Shown here: positions 1 through 7,113 of the stretch, piece after piece
Layout: every line of letters starts with the position of its first letter
Position numbering within the stretch: the stretch's first letter is position 1
Assembly: GCA_030640215.1 (NCBI GenBank)
Contig: DAOWJU010000086.1
Coordinates: 1-16,033, forward strand
Source of the DNA: Desulfuromonadales bacterium
GTDB lineage: Bacteria; Desulfobacterota; Desulfuromonadia; Desulfuromonadales; BM103
DNA length: 16,033 nt
Reading direction: 5' to 3'
Notes under the pieces: model-generated
What the model was told of the DNA's origin: nothing
The model's database searches: none
The model's input: the letters and a program-made list of their open reading frames with translations, nothing else
Position numbers and translations under genes: made by a program

Positions 1-32
1 GCCTGTCTGCATGGATATTTTCTTTGTTATTC

Positions 33-300
33 TTAGATCTAAGGTCGTCGGTCCCGGCCGACAGCCGGGTAACTTTCTTGCTAAGCCCCAAGAAAGTCAC
101 CAAAGAATGGCTTTACGCTGCGCTGGGCACTTCTTGCTCGGGGTGGTCGGTGTGTTAATGGGGTGCTTCTTTCAGGAACTGGTTTTGTCTTGTTCTTGTT
201 TGTGCCACTGAGAGATTGTGGTTGGCCAGATCCTCTGTAAGGCTGTTGCAGAGACGGGCTACTGGGTTGAAAAGCCAAGCAAGGAAAATGAAAATAGCAG
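33..300 (+). repeat. Composite intergenic repeat, module A, copy A1 (A-only subtype)
   Basis: This is the first of four copies of module A in the window; the others are at about 1885-2190, 10781-11045 (minus) and 11290-11600 (minus). It opens with GATCTAAGGTCGTCGG. A hairpin at 47-62 follows (GTCGG paired with CCGAC, closed by a T-G pair over a CCCG loop). A second hairpin at 72-97 pairs ACTTTCTTG with CAAGAAAGT. Downstream come a GCTGCGCTGGGCA motif (117-129), a TTGT-rich stretch, GGCTGTTGCAGAGACGGGCTA (240-260) and an end near AAGCCAAGCAAGGAAAATG. That end resembles copy A3 but not the two copies that continue into module B, so there are two subtypes. No credible coding sequence is present: the 66-, 64- and 78-codon open frames here have no supporting ribosome site. 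Function is unknown. Confidence 0.85.
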
Positions 301-325
301 CCGGACCTTGTCTGCACATAATCTA

Positions 326-353
326 TTGCAAACTCCCAGCTTTCCTTTATTCT
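326..353 (+). promoter_or_regulatory. Weak candidate sigma-70 promoter for sthA
   Basis: TTGCAA (326-331) and TATTCT (348-353) are separated by 16 bp, and each matches the sigma-70 consensus at four of six positions. The site lies 46 bp before the sthA start, just after the end of repeat A1. The match is weak and rests on pattern only. Confidence 0.25.
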
Positions 354-399
354 TAATGAGTCTGTTTATTTACCCTCATAACGTGAGTCAGGAATCCCT

Positions 400-1803
400 A
401 TGGAAGTATTGAAAAACCATTTTGATGTCATTGTTGTCGGTAGTGGCCCGGGCGGTGAAGGTGCTTCAATCAAGCTGGCCAAGGCGGGCAAATCTGTTGC
501 TATTATTGAAAGTCACGCTCTGGTGGGCGGCGGCTGTACACACATGGGGACGATCCCGAGCAAGACTCTGATTCATGTGGTTCGACAATATTCTGAAGAG
601 AAAAAAAGCCGCTTGTTTGATCGGGTGCACCATCCTGTGAAAATAACCGCCGTCGATCTTATGGGGGCAATAAAGGATGTGGTTGGTCAGCAGGTGCGTG
701 ATCGGGAGGGTTTCTATGCGCGCAACAAGGTTGAGGTGATTGAGGGGTTTGCCTCTTTTGTTGATCCGCACAGCCTCAAGGTCTCTGACGAATCGGGCAA
801 CTCGCGCCAGTTTACGGCGGATCATTTTGTGATTTCTACCGGATCCCATCCTTATCGACCGGAGGATGTCGATTTCAGCACTTCTCGCGTGGTTGACAGC
901 GATACGATTCTGCAGATGAGCGATCTGCCTGCAACCTTGACGGTTTATGGCGCCGGTGTGATCGGCTGCGAGTACGCTTCGGCATTCGCTGATCTCGGTG
1001 TCCGGGTCAACCTGGTTAATACCCGTGAGCGTCTGCTCGAATATCTCGATGAAGAGATCAGTAATGCGCTGAGTTACCACATGCGTGACGAACAGGGCAT
1101 TCTGATTCGTCAGAACGAAGAGTATGAGCGGGTCGAGGTGAATGAGGACGGCGTTGTCCTGCACTTGCAAACCGGTAAGGTGATCAAGTCGGATATGTTG
1201 TTGTGGGCCAACGGTCGGACCGGTAATTCTGCGGGAATGGGGCTTGAGGCCATCGGTGTTGAGATTGATCATCGCGGCAACCTTGCTGTGAATGAGGCGT
1301 ATCAGACGGCTCTGCCGCACATCTACGCGGTCGGTGATATTGTCGGCTTCCCCAATCTGGCGAGTGCCGCTTACGACCAGGGCCGCTTTGCCGGGACGCA
1401 CATTGCCGAAGGCTCCTGCGACGAGCGTCTGGTCAGGGATATCCCGACCGGAATTTACACCTCGCCGGAGATCAGTTGTCTTGGCGGTACGGAACGCGAG
1501 TTGACTGAGCAGCGCATTCCCTATGAAGTCGGGCACTCTTTCTTCCGTAATCTGGCCCGTGGGCAGATTACGGCTCACAAGGCCGGTATGCTCAAGCTGC
1601 TTTTCCATCGTGAGACGCTGGAGATTCTTGGTATTCACTGCTTTGGTCATAATGCGGCGGAGATCCTTCATATCGGCCAGGCGATCATGGCTCAGCCTGT
1701 GCCACAGAACAATATTAAGTATTTTATTAATACGACGTTTAATTATCCGACGATGGCGGAGGCTTATCGGGTTGCGGCGTTGAATGGTTTCAATCGGTTG
1801 TAG
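400..1803 (+). CDS. sthA: Soluble pyridine nucleotide transhydrogenase (NAD(P)+ transhydrogenase, Si-specific)
   Basis: This 467-aa cytoplasmic flavoprotein transfers hydride between NADPH and NAD+ and is normally used to dispose of excess NADPH. Length and sequence follow E. coli SthA (466 aa) throughout. Visible parts are the FAD-binding GSGPGGEG near residue 14, [13 protein letters not shown] at 43-55, the NAD(P)-binding GAGVIG at 184-189, the second FAD motif YAVGD at 309-313, and the closing [20 protein letters not shown]. Related disulfide reductases carry two redox cysteines. Here Cys46 remains but the second is Thr51, as is typical of SthA, which does no disulfide chemistry. The ATG at 400 is preceded by CAGGA at 389-393 with suitable spacing. 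It is a single-gene unit flanked on both sides by module A repeats in direct orientation. A long antisense open frame is a codon-usage shadow. Confidence 0.97.
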   Translation: MEVLKNHFDVIVVGSGPGGEGASIKLAKAGKSVAIIESHALVGGGCTHMGTIPSKTLIHVVRQYSEEKKSRLFDRVHHPVKITAVDLMGAIKDVVGQQVRDREGFYARNKVEVIEGFASFVDPHSLKVSDESGNSRQFTADHFVISTGSHPYRPEDVDFSTSRVVDSDTILQMSDLPATLTVYGAGVIGCEYASAFADLGVRVNLVNTRERLLEYLDEEISNALSYHMRDEQGILIRQNEEYERVEVNEDGVVLHLQTGKVIKSDMLLWANGRTGNSAGMGLEAIGVEIDHRGNLAVNEAYQTALPHIYAVGDIVGFPNLASAAYDQGRFAGTHIAEGSCDERLVRDIPTGIYTSPEISCLGGTERELTEQRIPYEVGHSFFRNLARGQITAHKAGMLKLLFHRETLEILGIHCFGHNAAEILHIGQAIMAQPVPQNNIKYFINTTFNYPTMAEAYRVAALNGFNRL

Positions 1804-1884
1804 ATTTTGCAGTTTAAACCGTCGATTTGATTGGTTTTAAGATGGGTGAAGGTTTTCGTTTAATTCTAATTCTACTCCTTCCCT

Positions 1885-2418
1885 AATATTCAAGATCGAG
1901 ATTGAGATCGTCGGTTCCGGCCGACAACCGGGTCACTTTCTTGCCAAGCCCCAAGAAAGTAACATAAAGAATGGCTTGCGCTGCGCTGGGCATGTTGTGT
2001 GCCTAAGAGCTGAGGTTTTAAGTGATTTCTGATAAAGAGACAAGAGGTGGTTTTGTTTTGTTTATGCTGCTGATGGGGTGGTGGTTTGCCAGATTCTCGG
2101 TAGGGCTGTTGCAGGGACGGGCTACTGGGTTGAAAGTCGAACATCTAAGCAGAGAAAGTACAAAACACTTGCTAGGCGCAACGCACAAAAAAATTTCAGT
2201 AAACTACACAGGGGGCCGCTGAGATCAGGCACCCCGCCATTGGCTGCAAAATAGCAGAATCTTGGAATTTTAGAATTAGAGCCAATCAAAGTCAGAACCG
2301 TTGGAGCACACATGCCCACCGCTAGGTGATGGCACTTTTGCTTACTTTTGCTGCCGGGCAAAAGTATGGCGTTTGGCGGTACGCGCGCCGCCGGTCTTGA
2401 TTGGTTTTCAGATAAGTG
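1885..2418 (+). repeat. Composite intergenic repeat, full A+B unit (A2-B2)
   Basis: This full-length composite unit lies between the convergent ends of sthA and the beta-helix gene. Module A runs from about 1891 to 2190. It has hairpins at 1910-1925 (GTCGG/CCGAC) and 1935-1960 (ACTTTCTTG/CAAGAAAGT), then GCGCTGCGCTGGGCATGTTG, then TAGGGCTGTTGCAGGGACGG at 2101-2120. Module B runs from about 2190 to 2418. It contains GGGGGCCGCTGAGATCAGGC, CATGCCCACCGCTAGGTGAT, a hairpin at 2344-2365 (ACTTTTGC paired with GCAAAAGT) and a second one in GGCGGTACGCGCGCCGCC (2375-2392). The reverse complement of the same unit lies at 11081-11600. The bases before it (1826-1884) resemble the linker found after module B elsewhere, so it may be the remains of a longer tandem array. 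There is no transposase and no convincing gene inside. Confidence 0.88.
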
Positions 2419-2458
2419 AAAGTCTCCGTTTGACTCTTGTTTATTTGTGTTCTTTTCA

Positions 2459-2484
2459 ATCAAAATCAAAATCAAAATCAAAAT
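2459..2484. repeat. Hexamer microsatellite (ATCAAA)4
   Basis: Four perfect ATCAAA units (2459-2482) followed by AT sit in the linker after module B2, just before a GATCTAGATCGCC that resembles a truncated module A start. The corresponding linkers before A2, A3 and A4 carry related but different hexamer-like units (GATCGA, GATTAA, GATTGA), so this spot varies among copies. The rest of 2419-2519 is AT-rich, with no gene that I can see. Confidence 0.8.
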
Positions 2485-2502
2485 TAAGATCTAGATCGCC
2501 AG

Positions 2503-2513
2503 CCCCCCCCCCC
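2503..2513. repeat. C11 homopolymer tract
   Basis: Eleven consecutive C residues lie 6 bp beyond the stop codon of the beta-helix gene, so they are a G11 tract in its message's 3' region. A shorter C7 run occurs inside the end of that gene (2561-2567). The long run is outside the reading frame, so slippage would not change the protein. Confidence 0.85.
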
Positions 2514-2519
2514 GACAAC

Positions 2520-3800
2520 CTAAAACTTAGCACCAATCTCCCCCAGAGATAACGTGGCCTGCCCCCCCGAAAGTGCATCTACACCCTTGAGATTGAAATT
2601 ATATTCTGCAACATCGACAAATTTCGGGGTGCCTTGATAGTTATTGCTACCCGGCAGAAGCTGACTATCACAAAGACTGTTTGAAATTTCGATTGATGAC
2701 AACGCATCGGCTTCAACCGGGGATTTTTGACTGCGAGCTATCACAGAGTGATCGAGTGTGACATCGCCACCACCAAGCCCTGGAACTTTTTCGTAGGACT
2801 TCACCGCATAGTCATTCTGATAAAAGGTGGTTCTGGTGATGGTCACCCGGCCACGATCCTTGACGCCGACGCCGATTGCGCAACCCGTAATAAAATTGTT
2901 GTTAACGACGGCTTCAGCCTTCTCGCCGACCGAAATGGCCTTATCGATAAAGCCAACGATCAGGTTGTTCTCAATCAAAATATTGCGGCTGCCATGACCA
3001 ACATCGATGGCGTCTGAATTGTCACACTTGCCGCCAAAGAAACGGTTGCCACGAATGATTGCCCCACTCATGTAATCCGCATCGATACCATCCACTTTGT
3101 AATCGGAGTCGGGACAGAAGAATTCGCAGTCTTCAATGTGCGCAAAGCCTTTGTAGAACTTCATCACATTGATATTCCCGCCGCCAGCGTAGCCCCGGTA
3201 GTCAAAGAGACAGTTTTTAAAGGAGAAGTCCGACCTGTAACCAGAACAGATCTCGCGCACGTTCTTAAATGTGCAATGGTCCCAGGAGGCGGAGGAATAA
3301 ACCAGGCGAGCACCATACTTGCTACCTGCAAAATCAACATACTTAAACGCTGAGGGTTCGTCACTGCGGATAAAAATTCCTGCCCACGCATCTGCTTGAT
3401 TCTCAGAATAGGCCCCTAATCGAATCGGCTGATCTTTATTTCCAGTGGCAAGGATGCGCCCGTAAACCTGGATATCTGCACGCGGGGCGATAAAAATCTC
3501 AACACCGGCTTCGATGGAGAGAGTCGCTCCTTGCTGAATGGTTAGAGACGAACCAATCACCCAGGGCGACTGAGCCAAGCTCAAGAGCTGATCCTGCGTG
3601 ATCTGCTCCGGGACTTGCGTCGCATGAGCAAGCGCCACAAGCTTCACCGGCGCTGTCGCGTCAGCCCGATCGGCCCATTTTTCTTGCCACTTGCGAGTTT
3701 CGCTGCGGATCTCAACAGCTTTTTTAACGTAAGGGAAGGCCGTCCCCACCACTGCGATTATGACCAGGGCCAGGAGAATGCGAGTCTGTATTTTTTTCAT
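2520..3800 (-). CDS. Membrane-anchored right-handed parallel beta-helix protein
   Basis: The protein has 426 aa when started at the MKKIQTR methionine (codon at 3798-3800). Residues 1-6 are basic and residues 7-25 form a hydrophobic helix, giving a signal anchor or uncleaved signal, so most of the protein is probably periplasmic or surface-exposed. From about residue 85 a typical beta-helix N-cap appears (SLTIQQGATLSIEAGVEIFI). Imperfect turns of about 20-25 residues follow, rich in Asn, Asp and Gly with buried Ile/Val/Phe (for example NILIENNLIVGF and VVNNNFITGC), up to about residue 405. Such folds are common in polysaccharide lyases, epimerases and structural surface proteins, and I see no catalytic signature that picks one. 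The open frame extends 68 codons upstream, but that part would overlap the divergent kinase gene and has no signal-like start. The ribosome site is weak (AAGGAA about 13 nt upstream). Fold is fairly sure; function is unknown. Confidence 0.85.
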   Translation of the reverse strand: MKKIQTRILLALVIIAVVGTAFPYVKKAVEIRSETRKWQEKWADRADATAPVKLVALAHATQVPEQITQDQLLSLAQSPWVIGSSLTIQQGATLSIEAGVEIFIAPRADIQVYGRILATGNKDQPIRLGAYSENQADAWAGIFIRSDEPSAFKYVDFAGSKYGARLVYSSASWDHCTFKNVREICSGYRSDFSFKNCLFDYRGYAGGGNINVMKFYKGFAHIEDCEFFCPDSDYKVDGIDADYMSGAIIRGNRFFGGKCDNSDAIDVGHGSRNILIENNLIVGFIDKAISVGEKAEAVVNNNFITGCAIGVGVKDRGRVTITRTTFYQNDYAVKSYEKVPGLGGGDVTLDHSVIARSQKSPVEADALSSIEISNSLCDSQLLPGSNNYQGTPKFVDVAEYNFNLKGVDALSGGQATLSLGEIGAKF

Positions 3801-3885
3801 CTGTAAATATATTCCTTGTGCCTTCAGAATGCCTAGGAGGTATAGTGCCACTTTAATCTCTCTACATAAAGATGTAAACAAGCCC

Positions 3886-4641
3886 ATGATCAAAAGTAGA
3901 AGCTGGACAGTTACTGAGCCCTGGCGAGACACCGTCGCGGGTGAGGCTTTCTCATCATTCGAGAAAGTTTTCGCGCTCTCCGGAGAGCCTGTTTCGAAAG
4001 ACAAAGAGAGCCTCGTCTTCTGCCTGGAGATAGAAAACCAGCGTTACTATATCAAGCAGTACCACAAGACCAGCGGCATACGCAGCTGGTTTGGTCTCTC
4101 GCGGATTCGCCAGGAAGCTCGCAACCAGCTCTGGTTTAACCAGATCGGCTTGCCAGCAGCACAGGTCGTGGCCTTCGGCGAGGAGCATATCTTGAGCCGC
4201 ACCATGCGCGGCGCCCTGATCACTGCATCGCTCGATGGCACCAGGGATCTGGCCTGGATGGCCAAGAATCAGTCGAAGCTCTTCAGCAACCGCGGTTGGG
4301 TGACCCGGGTTATCACCCAGGTTGCCGAAATCACGCGCACCCTCCATCAGCACAAATTCTGTCATAACGACCTGAAATGGCGTAATATTCTGGTCTCAGA
4401 GGATCGCGACGCTCCTCAAGTCTACCTGATCGACTGCCCGATTGGACAGCGTCTGTTCGGTCCATTTCTCAGCCATCGTTTTATCAAGGACCTGGCCTGT
4501 CTCGACAAAGTGGGCAGGCAGGCCTTAAGTCGTACGCAACGGCTGAGGTTTTATAAAGAATACCGACAGTCTGATCATCTAACCGGCAAAGACCGGAAGA
4601 TCATACAGAAAGTTCTGCTCTATTTTAAAGGGCGGGATTAA
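3886..4641 (+). CDS. Lipopolysaccharide kinase-like protein (Kdo/WaaP kinase family)
   Basis: This 251-aa protein has a compact kinase fold. Lys57 in YYIKQY is the likely ATP lysine and Glu77 in RQEARN its partner. HNDLKWRN at 160-167 gives the catalytic loop (His160, Asp162, Asn167), and LIDCP with Asp183 takes the place of the DFG metal site. This arrangement matches the WaaP/KdkA/InaA group, which phosphorylates heptose or Kdo in the lipopolysaccharide core on the cytoplasmic side of the inner membrane; the true substrate here is inferred. I chose the ATG at 3886. Upstream in-frame ATGs at 3760 and 3829 would overlap the divergent gene, although an AGGAGG at 3835-3840 has no in-frame ATG, GTG or TTG at the right distance. 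The gene is transcribed away from the beta-helix gene across an 85-bp gap. I found no convincing promoter in that gap. Confidence 0.82.
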   Translation: MIKSRSWTVTEPWRDTVAGEAFSSFEKVFALSGEPVSKDKESLVFCLEIENQRYYIKQYHKTSGIRSWFGLSRIRQEARNQLWFNQIGLPAAQVVAFGEEHILSRTMRGALITASLDGTRDLAWMAKNQSKLFSNRGWVTRVITQVAEITRTLHQHKFCHNDLKWRNILVSEDRDAPQVYLIDCPIGQRLFGPFLSHRFIKDLACLDKVGRQALSRTQRLRFYKEYRQSDHLTGKDRKIIQKVLLYFKGRD

Positions 4642-4682
4642 ATAAAGGAGAAGTGTAACTATTCAGCACAATAGGAAAAGTA

Positions 4683-4755
4683 GTCATTCCCGAGGGTGTA
4701 ATCGGGAATCCAGCCTTTCAAACATGGATCTTCGATAGAATCATTCGGGGATGAC
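4683..4755. repeat. Small palindromic repeat with GTCATTCCCG ends
   Basis: The element begins GTCATTCCCG and ends CGGGGATGAC, which is its reverse complement with one mismatch. Inside is a second hairpin in which ATTCCCGA (4686-4693) pairs with TCGGGAAT (4702-4709). Similar ATTCCC...GGGAAT palindromes are widespread short repeats in proteobacteria (Neisseria dRS3 is a named example). It is a diverged relative of the core of the elements at 5745-5859 and 11618-11733. It fills the 173-bp gap between the convergent kinase and AAA ATPase genes and may also end transcription, though it lacks a T tract directly after the stem. Confidence 0.75.
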
Positions 4756-4814
4756 AACCGTTTTTGTAAACAACTCATATGATGCTGGATAGCTATAACT
4801 AAGTTAGGTTCAGA

Positions 4815-5705
4815 TCAAGCCGCCTGTTTTTTTAGCAAGTAACGGCCAACCCAGTTTTTGGAAAACTGGAAAGCGGTCCGTCCGCAACGTTTGCTCTTGT
4901 CGCGCGACCACTTGATGGCGTCCTGTTCCAGCTCTGCCGACCAGGGAATTTCGACCTGACGTTCGCGCGACTGGCGTTCGACACAGAGGCGCACGGCATC
5001 AAGATAGCGTTCCTGACTGAAGACATGGAACGGAATCCAGAGACCAAAACGATCAGAGAGAGAGACTTTCTCCTCCATGGCCTCGCTCTGCTGCAGCTCA
5101 CCCTTGACGTACTTGCCACCGAGATGATCGCTTTCGTACTCAGGCAGCAGATGACGGCGATTCGATGTAACATAAATCAGGACGTTCTCCGGCGCTGAAT
5201 AGACCGAACCGTCAAGCGCGCTTTTCAGCATCTTGTAGCTCAACTCACCGACTTCAAAGGTCAAATCATCACAGAGCAGGATGAAGCGGTAAGGCTCGTC
5301 CTCCACCGCAGCAAAGATCTCCGAAAGGTAGATCAGGTCCTCTTTCTCCACCTGGACAACCCGCAGACCGTCGTCAGCGTATTTGTTGAGCAACGCCTTG
5401 ACCAGCGACGATTTGCCAGTGCCGCGCGAACCCCAGAGCAACGAGTTGTTGGCCGGCAGTCCGGCGAGAAACTGCCGGGTGTTGTTGATCATGGTCTCTT
5501 TCTGATCTTCGACACCAAGCAGTTCATCGAGAGTCGTGGTATCGGTCACCTTGACCGGCTCAAGAAAACCGGAGAAGGAATGGCGGCGCCAGTTGGCCGC
5601 AGCACAAGTCGACCAGTCAACCGGCTCGCTCGCCTTGGGCAGCAATTGTTCAACGGAGCTGAGCACACGCTCAAGCTGGGCAACAACTTCAGGTTTCAAT
5701 ATCAT
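4815..5705 (-). CDS. DUF815-type AAA+ ATPase
   Basis: This is a cytoplasmic P-loop ATPase of 296 aa from the start MILKPEVVAQ. Walker A is GSRGTGKSS at residues 92-100. Walker B is FILLCDDL, with Asp146-Asp147. YVTSNRR serves as sensor 1, and RCGRTAFQF near the C-terminus as a sensor-2-like arginine region. The order and length match the DUF815 family (PF05673), a group of stand-alone AAA+ proteins whose partner and role are not established. An in-frame ATG 24 codons upstream exists, but it lies inside the MITE-like element at 5745-5859. The chosen ATG (5703-5705) has an AGAGAG stretch about 10 nt before it, which decides the start. It runs divergently from the methyltransferase gene. The family assignment is good; I cannot name a substrate. 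Confidence 0.88.
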   Translation of the reverse strand: MILKPEVVAQLERVLSSVEQLLPKASEPVDWSTCAAANWRRHSFSGFLEPVKVTDTTTLDELLGVEDQKETMINNTRQFLAGLPANNSLLWGSRGTGKSSLVKALLNKYADDGLRVVQVEKEDLIYLSEIFAAVEDEPYRFILLCDDLTFEVGELSYKMLKSALDGSVYSAPENVLIYVTSNRRHLLPEYESDHLGGKYVKGELQQSEAMEEKVSLSDRFGLWIPFHVFSQERYLDAVRLCVERQSRERQVEIPWSAELEQDAIKWSRDKSKRCGRTAFQFSKNWVGRYLLKKQAA

Positions 5706-5744
5706 CTCTTCAATCTCTCTTTCTATATGAGTCAACTGAGGCTC

Positions 5745-5859
5745 TTGCAAAACACAGTAACATCCATTGATCGTCATTCCCGCGCATGCGGGAATCCAGA
5801 AGTTTACTGGAATTGTCTAAAAATGGATCTCTTTTTCACGAGGATGACGACTTTTGCAA
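5745..5859. mobile_element. MITE-like element, copy 1 (115 bp)
   Basis: TTGCAAAA at 5745-5752 and TTTTGCAA at 5852-5859 form perfect 8-bp terminal inverted repeats. Inside, TCGTCATTCCCGCG (5771-5784) is mirrored imperfectly by CACGAGGATGACGA (5838-5851). At the centre-left is a perfect 20-bp palindrome, ATTCCCGC-GCAT-GCGGGAAT (5776-5795). A second copy with the same order of blocks (palindrome, GTTTACTGGAATTGTC, AAAAATGGATC, ACGAGGATGACGACTTTTG) lies at 11618-11733. No coding capacity is present and I see no clear target duplication. The element sits 40 bp upstream of the AAA ATPase start and so occupies its leader or promoter region, and it also lies upstream of the divergent methyltransferase. 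Confidence 0.8.
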
Positions 5860-6002
5860 AAAGCACAGCTGGCAGCAGGCTTAAAGCGCCCCTGTATACG
5901 TTACCGGCAGGGATGAAGTCAAATTTTCTCTGTTTATGGGAGCAAACGACGTCTTTTAACTTGATCTGGTTATTTTGCCACCTTTCTGCGACAATCCCCG
6001 CC

Positions 6003-6905
6003 ATGCAAGTTATCCGCGAAGAAATCATCCAACATCTGCCCCACTCCGGTGAGGCTCGCCGCCTCTTTCACGGCCGGGGGCACTGCTTTGCCGGTTATGA
6101 GGATCTGGTGATCGACTATTTCCCACCGGTCGTTATGGTCATCCTCTACCGGCAACGGGCGCAAGCCTGGCTCGATGAGCTGACACAATTGCTGGTCGCG
6201 ACATTGCCCGACATGCCTCAGGCGATTCTCTTGCAGGAACGTTTTCTGATGAATGGCCCAAGCCGGTTGCTGCAGGGAGAGTTGCCTGAAAGTCTCGATG
6301 CAGAGGAGGCGGGACTCTCTTTCCGGCTGCGCCTCGGTGAAGCACAAAACATTGGCTTCTTCCCGGATATGGCAGTGGGTCGCAAAGTGGTTCGCGAGCG
6401 GGCAGCCGGCAAACGTGTACTCAACCTCTTTGCCTACAGCTGCAGCTTTTCCGTGGCCGCCCTGGCTGGTGGCGCGGTCCAGGTCGTCAACCTCGACATG
6501 AATCGTGGCGCGCTGGAGCTCGGCAAGCTCAATCATCGCATCAATAATATTGATCTGCGCCAGGCCAGTTTCCTGCCGCAGGAATTCTTCCGCAGTCTCA
6601 GTAAACTGCGCAAGCTGGGGCCCTTTGACCTGGTCATCTGCGATCCGCCAGCATCCCAGTGGAAAAGCTTTACCGCTGAGCGACACTGGCCAAAGCTGAT
6701 GCGCACTCTGCCGGGCCTGGTCAAGCAGGGCGGGGAGGTGCTCGCCTGCCTCAACGCTCCAGACCTCGGCCCTGATTATCTCGACGAACTGTTTGCCCGC
6801 CAGCTCCCTGCAGCCGAGAAACTCGGACTTTTCACCCCGGGAAACGATTTTCCCGAAGCAGACACAAAGAGCGGCGTCAGTCTGCACCTTTATCGCCTGC
6901 TTTGA
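6003..6905 (+). CDS. Class I SAM-dependent methyltransferase, RlmI/RlmK-like
   Basis: This 300-aa cytoplasmic methyltransferase has a Rossmann core resembling the 23S rRNA methyltransferases RlmI and RlmK (PF10672 type). Motif I is VLNLFAYSCSFSVAA at 139-153, where RlmI has VLNCFSYTGGFAVSA. The ribose-binding acidic residue is Asp165 in VVNLDMN. Motif IV is DLVICDPPAS at 209-218. GFFPDMAVGRKVV just before motif I corresponds to the RlmI segment GYYLDQRDSR. A cysteine (Cys249) lies where RlmI has its motif VI cysteine, so an m5C activity is possible but not shown. It lacks the PUA domain of RlmI, and the first 110 residues are unlike it. The ATG at 6003 gives a sensible N-terminus but has no clear Shine-Dalgarno; in-frame ATGs further upstream run into low-quality sequence. 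It could methylate rRNA or another RNA. Confidence 0.85.
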   Translation: MQVIREEIIQHLPHSGEARRLFHGRGHCFAGYEDLVIDYFPPVVMVILYRQRAQAWLDELTQLLVATLPDMPQAILLQERFLMNGPSRLLQGELPESLDAEEAGLSFRLRLGEAQNIGFFPDMAVGRKVVRERAAGKRVLNLFAYSCSFSVAALAGGAVQVVNLDMNRGALELGKLNHRINNIDLRQASFLPQEFFRSLSKLRKLGPFDLVICDPPASQWKSFTAERHWPKLMRTLPGLVKQGGEVLACLNAPDLGPDYLDELFARQLPAAEKLGLFTPGNDFPEADTKSGVSLHLYRLL

Positions 6906-6989
6906 CATTGAGTCCACAGCAAGGGAAACGGCCGTTATTTTTGCTCTTGATTGTGTTACGTTGGTAATCCTGAATGGCTAATTAGCCCT

Positions 6990-7067
6990 GTAGGATGCGG
7001 TGAGGAACGAACCGCATGCGGATTCTCCCATTTCTCTTGATGCGGTTCGTTCCTCACCACATCCTAC
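6990..7067. repeat. REP/BIME-like long hairpin
   Basis: Two 28-nt arms, 6990-7017 (starting GTAGGATGCGGTGAGG) and 7040-7067 (ending CTCACCACATCCTAC), are reverse complements with one mismatch. They enclose a 22-nt loop. Each arm also contains the small inverted pair ATGCGGT...ACCGCAT. Such GTAGGATGCGGTGAG...AACCGCAT repeats are a known class of scattered extragenic palindromes, often linked to REP-associated transposases (RAYT); none is in this window. The hairpin fills most of the gap between the methyltransferase and lipoprotein genes. It could act as a transcription or mRNA-stability barrier, but there is no T tract after the stem. The remaining bases of 6906-7113 show nothing else that I recognise. 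Confidence 0.9.
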
Positions 7068-7113
7068 GCTACTCCTATCACCAGCAAAGTGATCGCGAGC
7101 TTTTAAAATCCCT

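Noticed and set aside
466..1671. A 401-codon open frame antisense to sthA
   Set aside because: Shadow of the sthA codon pattern; sthA itself matches its family over the full length, and the antisense product resembles nothing.
1885..2418. A classical insertion sequence for the A+B unit
   Set aside because: No transposase, no terminal inverted repeats at the outer ends and no visible target duplication.
3760..3885. Extended N-terminus of the kinase from the ATG at 3760
   Set aside because: It would overlap the start of the divergent beta-helix gene, has no ribosome site and adds a non-kinase Cys/Arg-rich stretch.
5970..6917. A 315-codon frame antisense to the methyltransferase
   Set aside because: The opposite strand carries clear SAM-binding motifs; the antisense frame has none and no plausible start signal.
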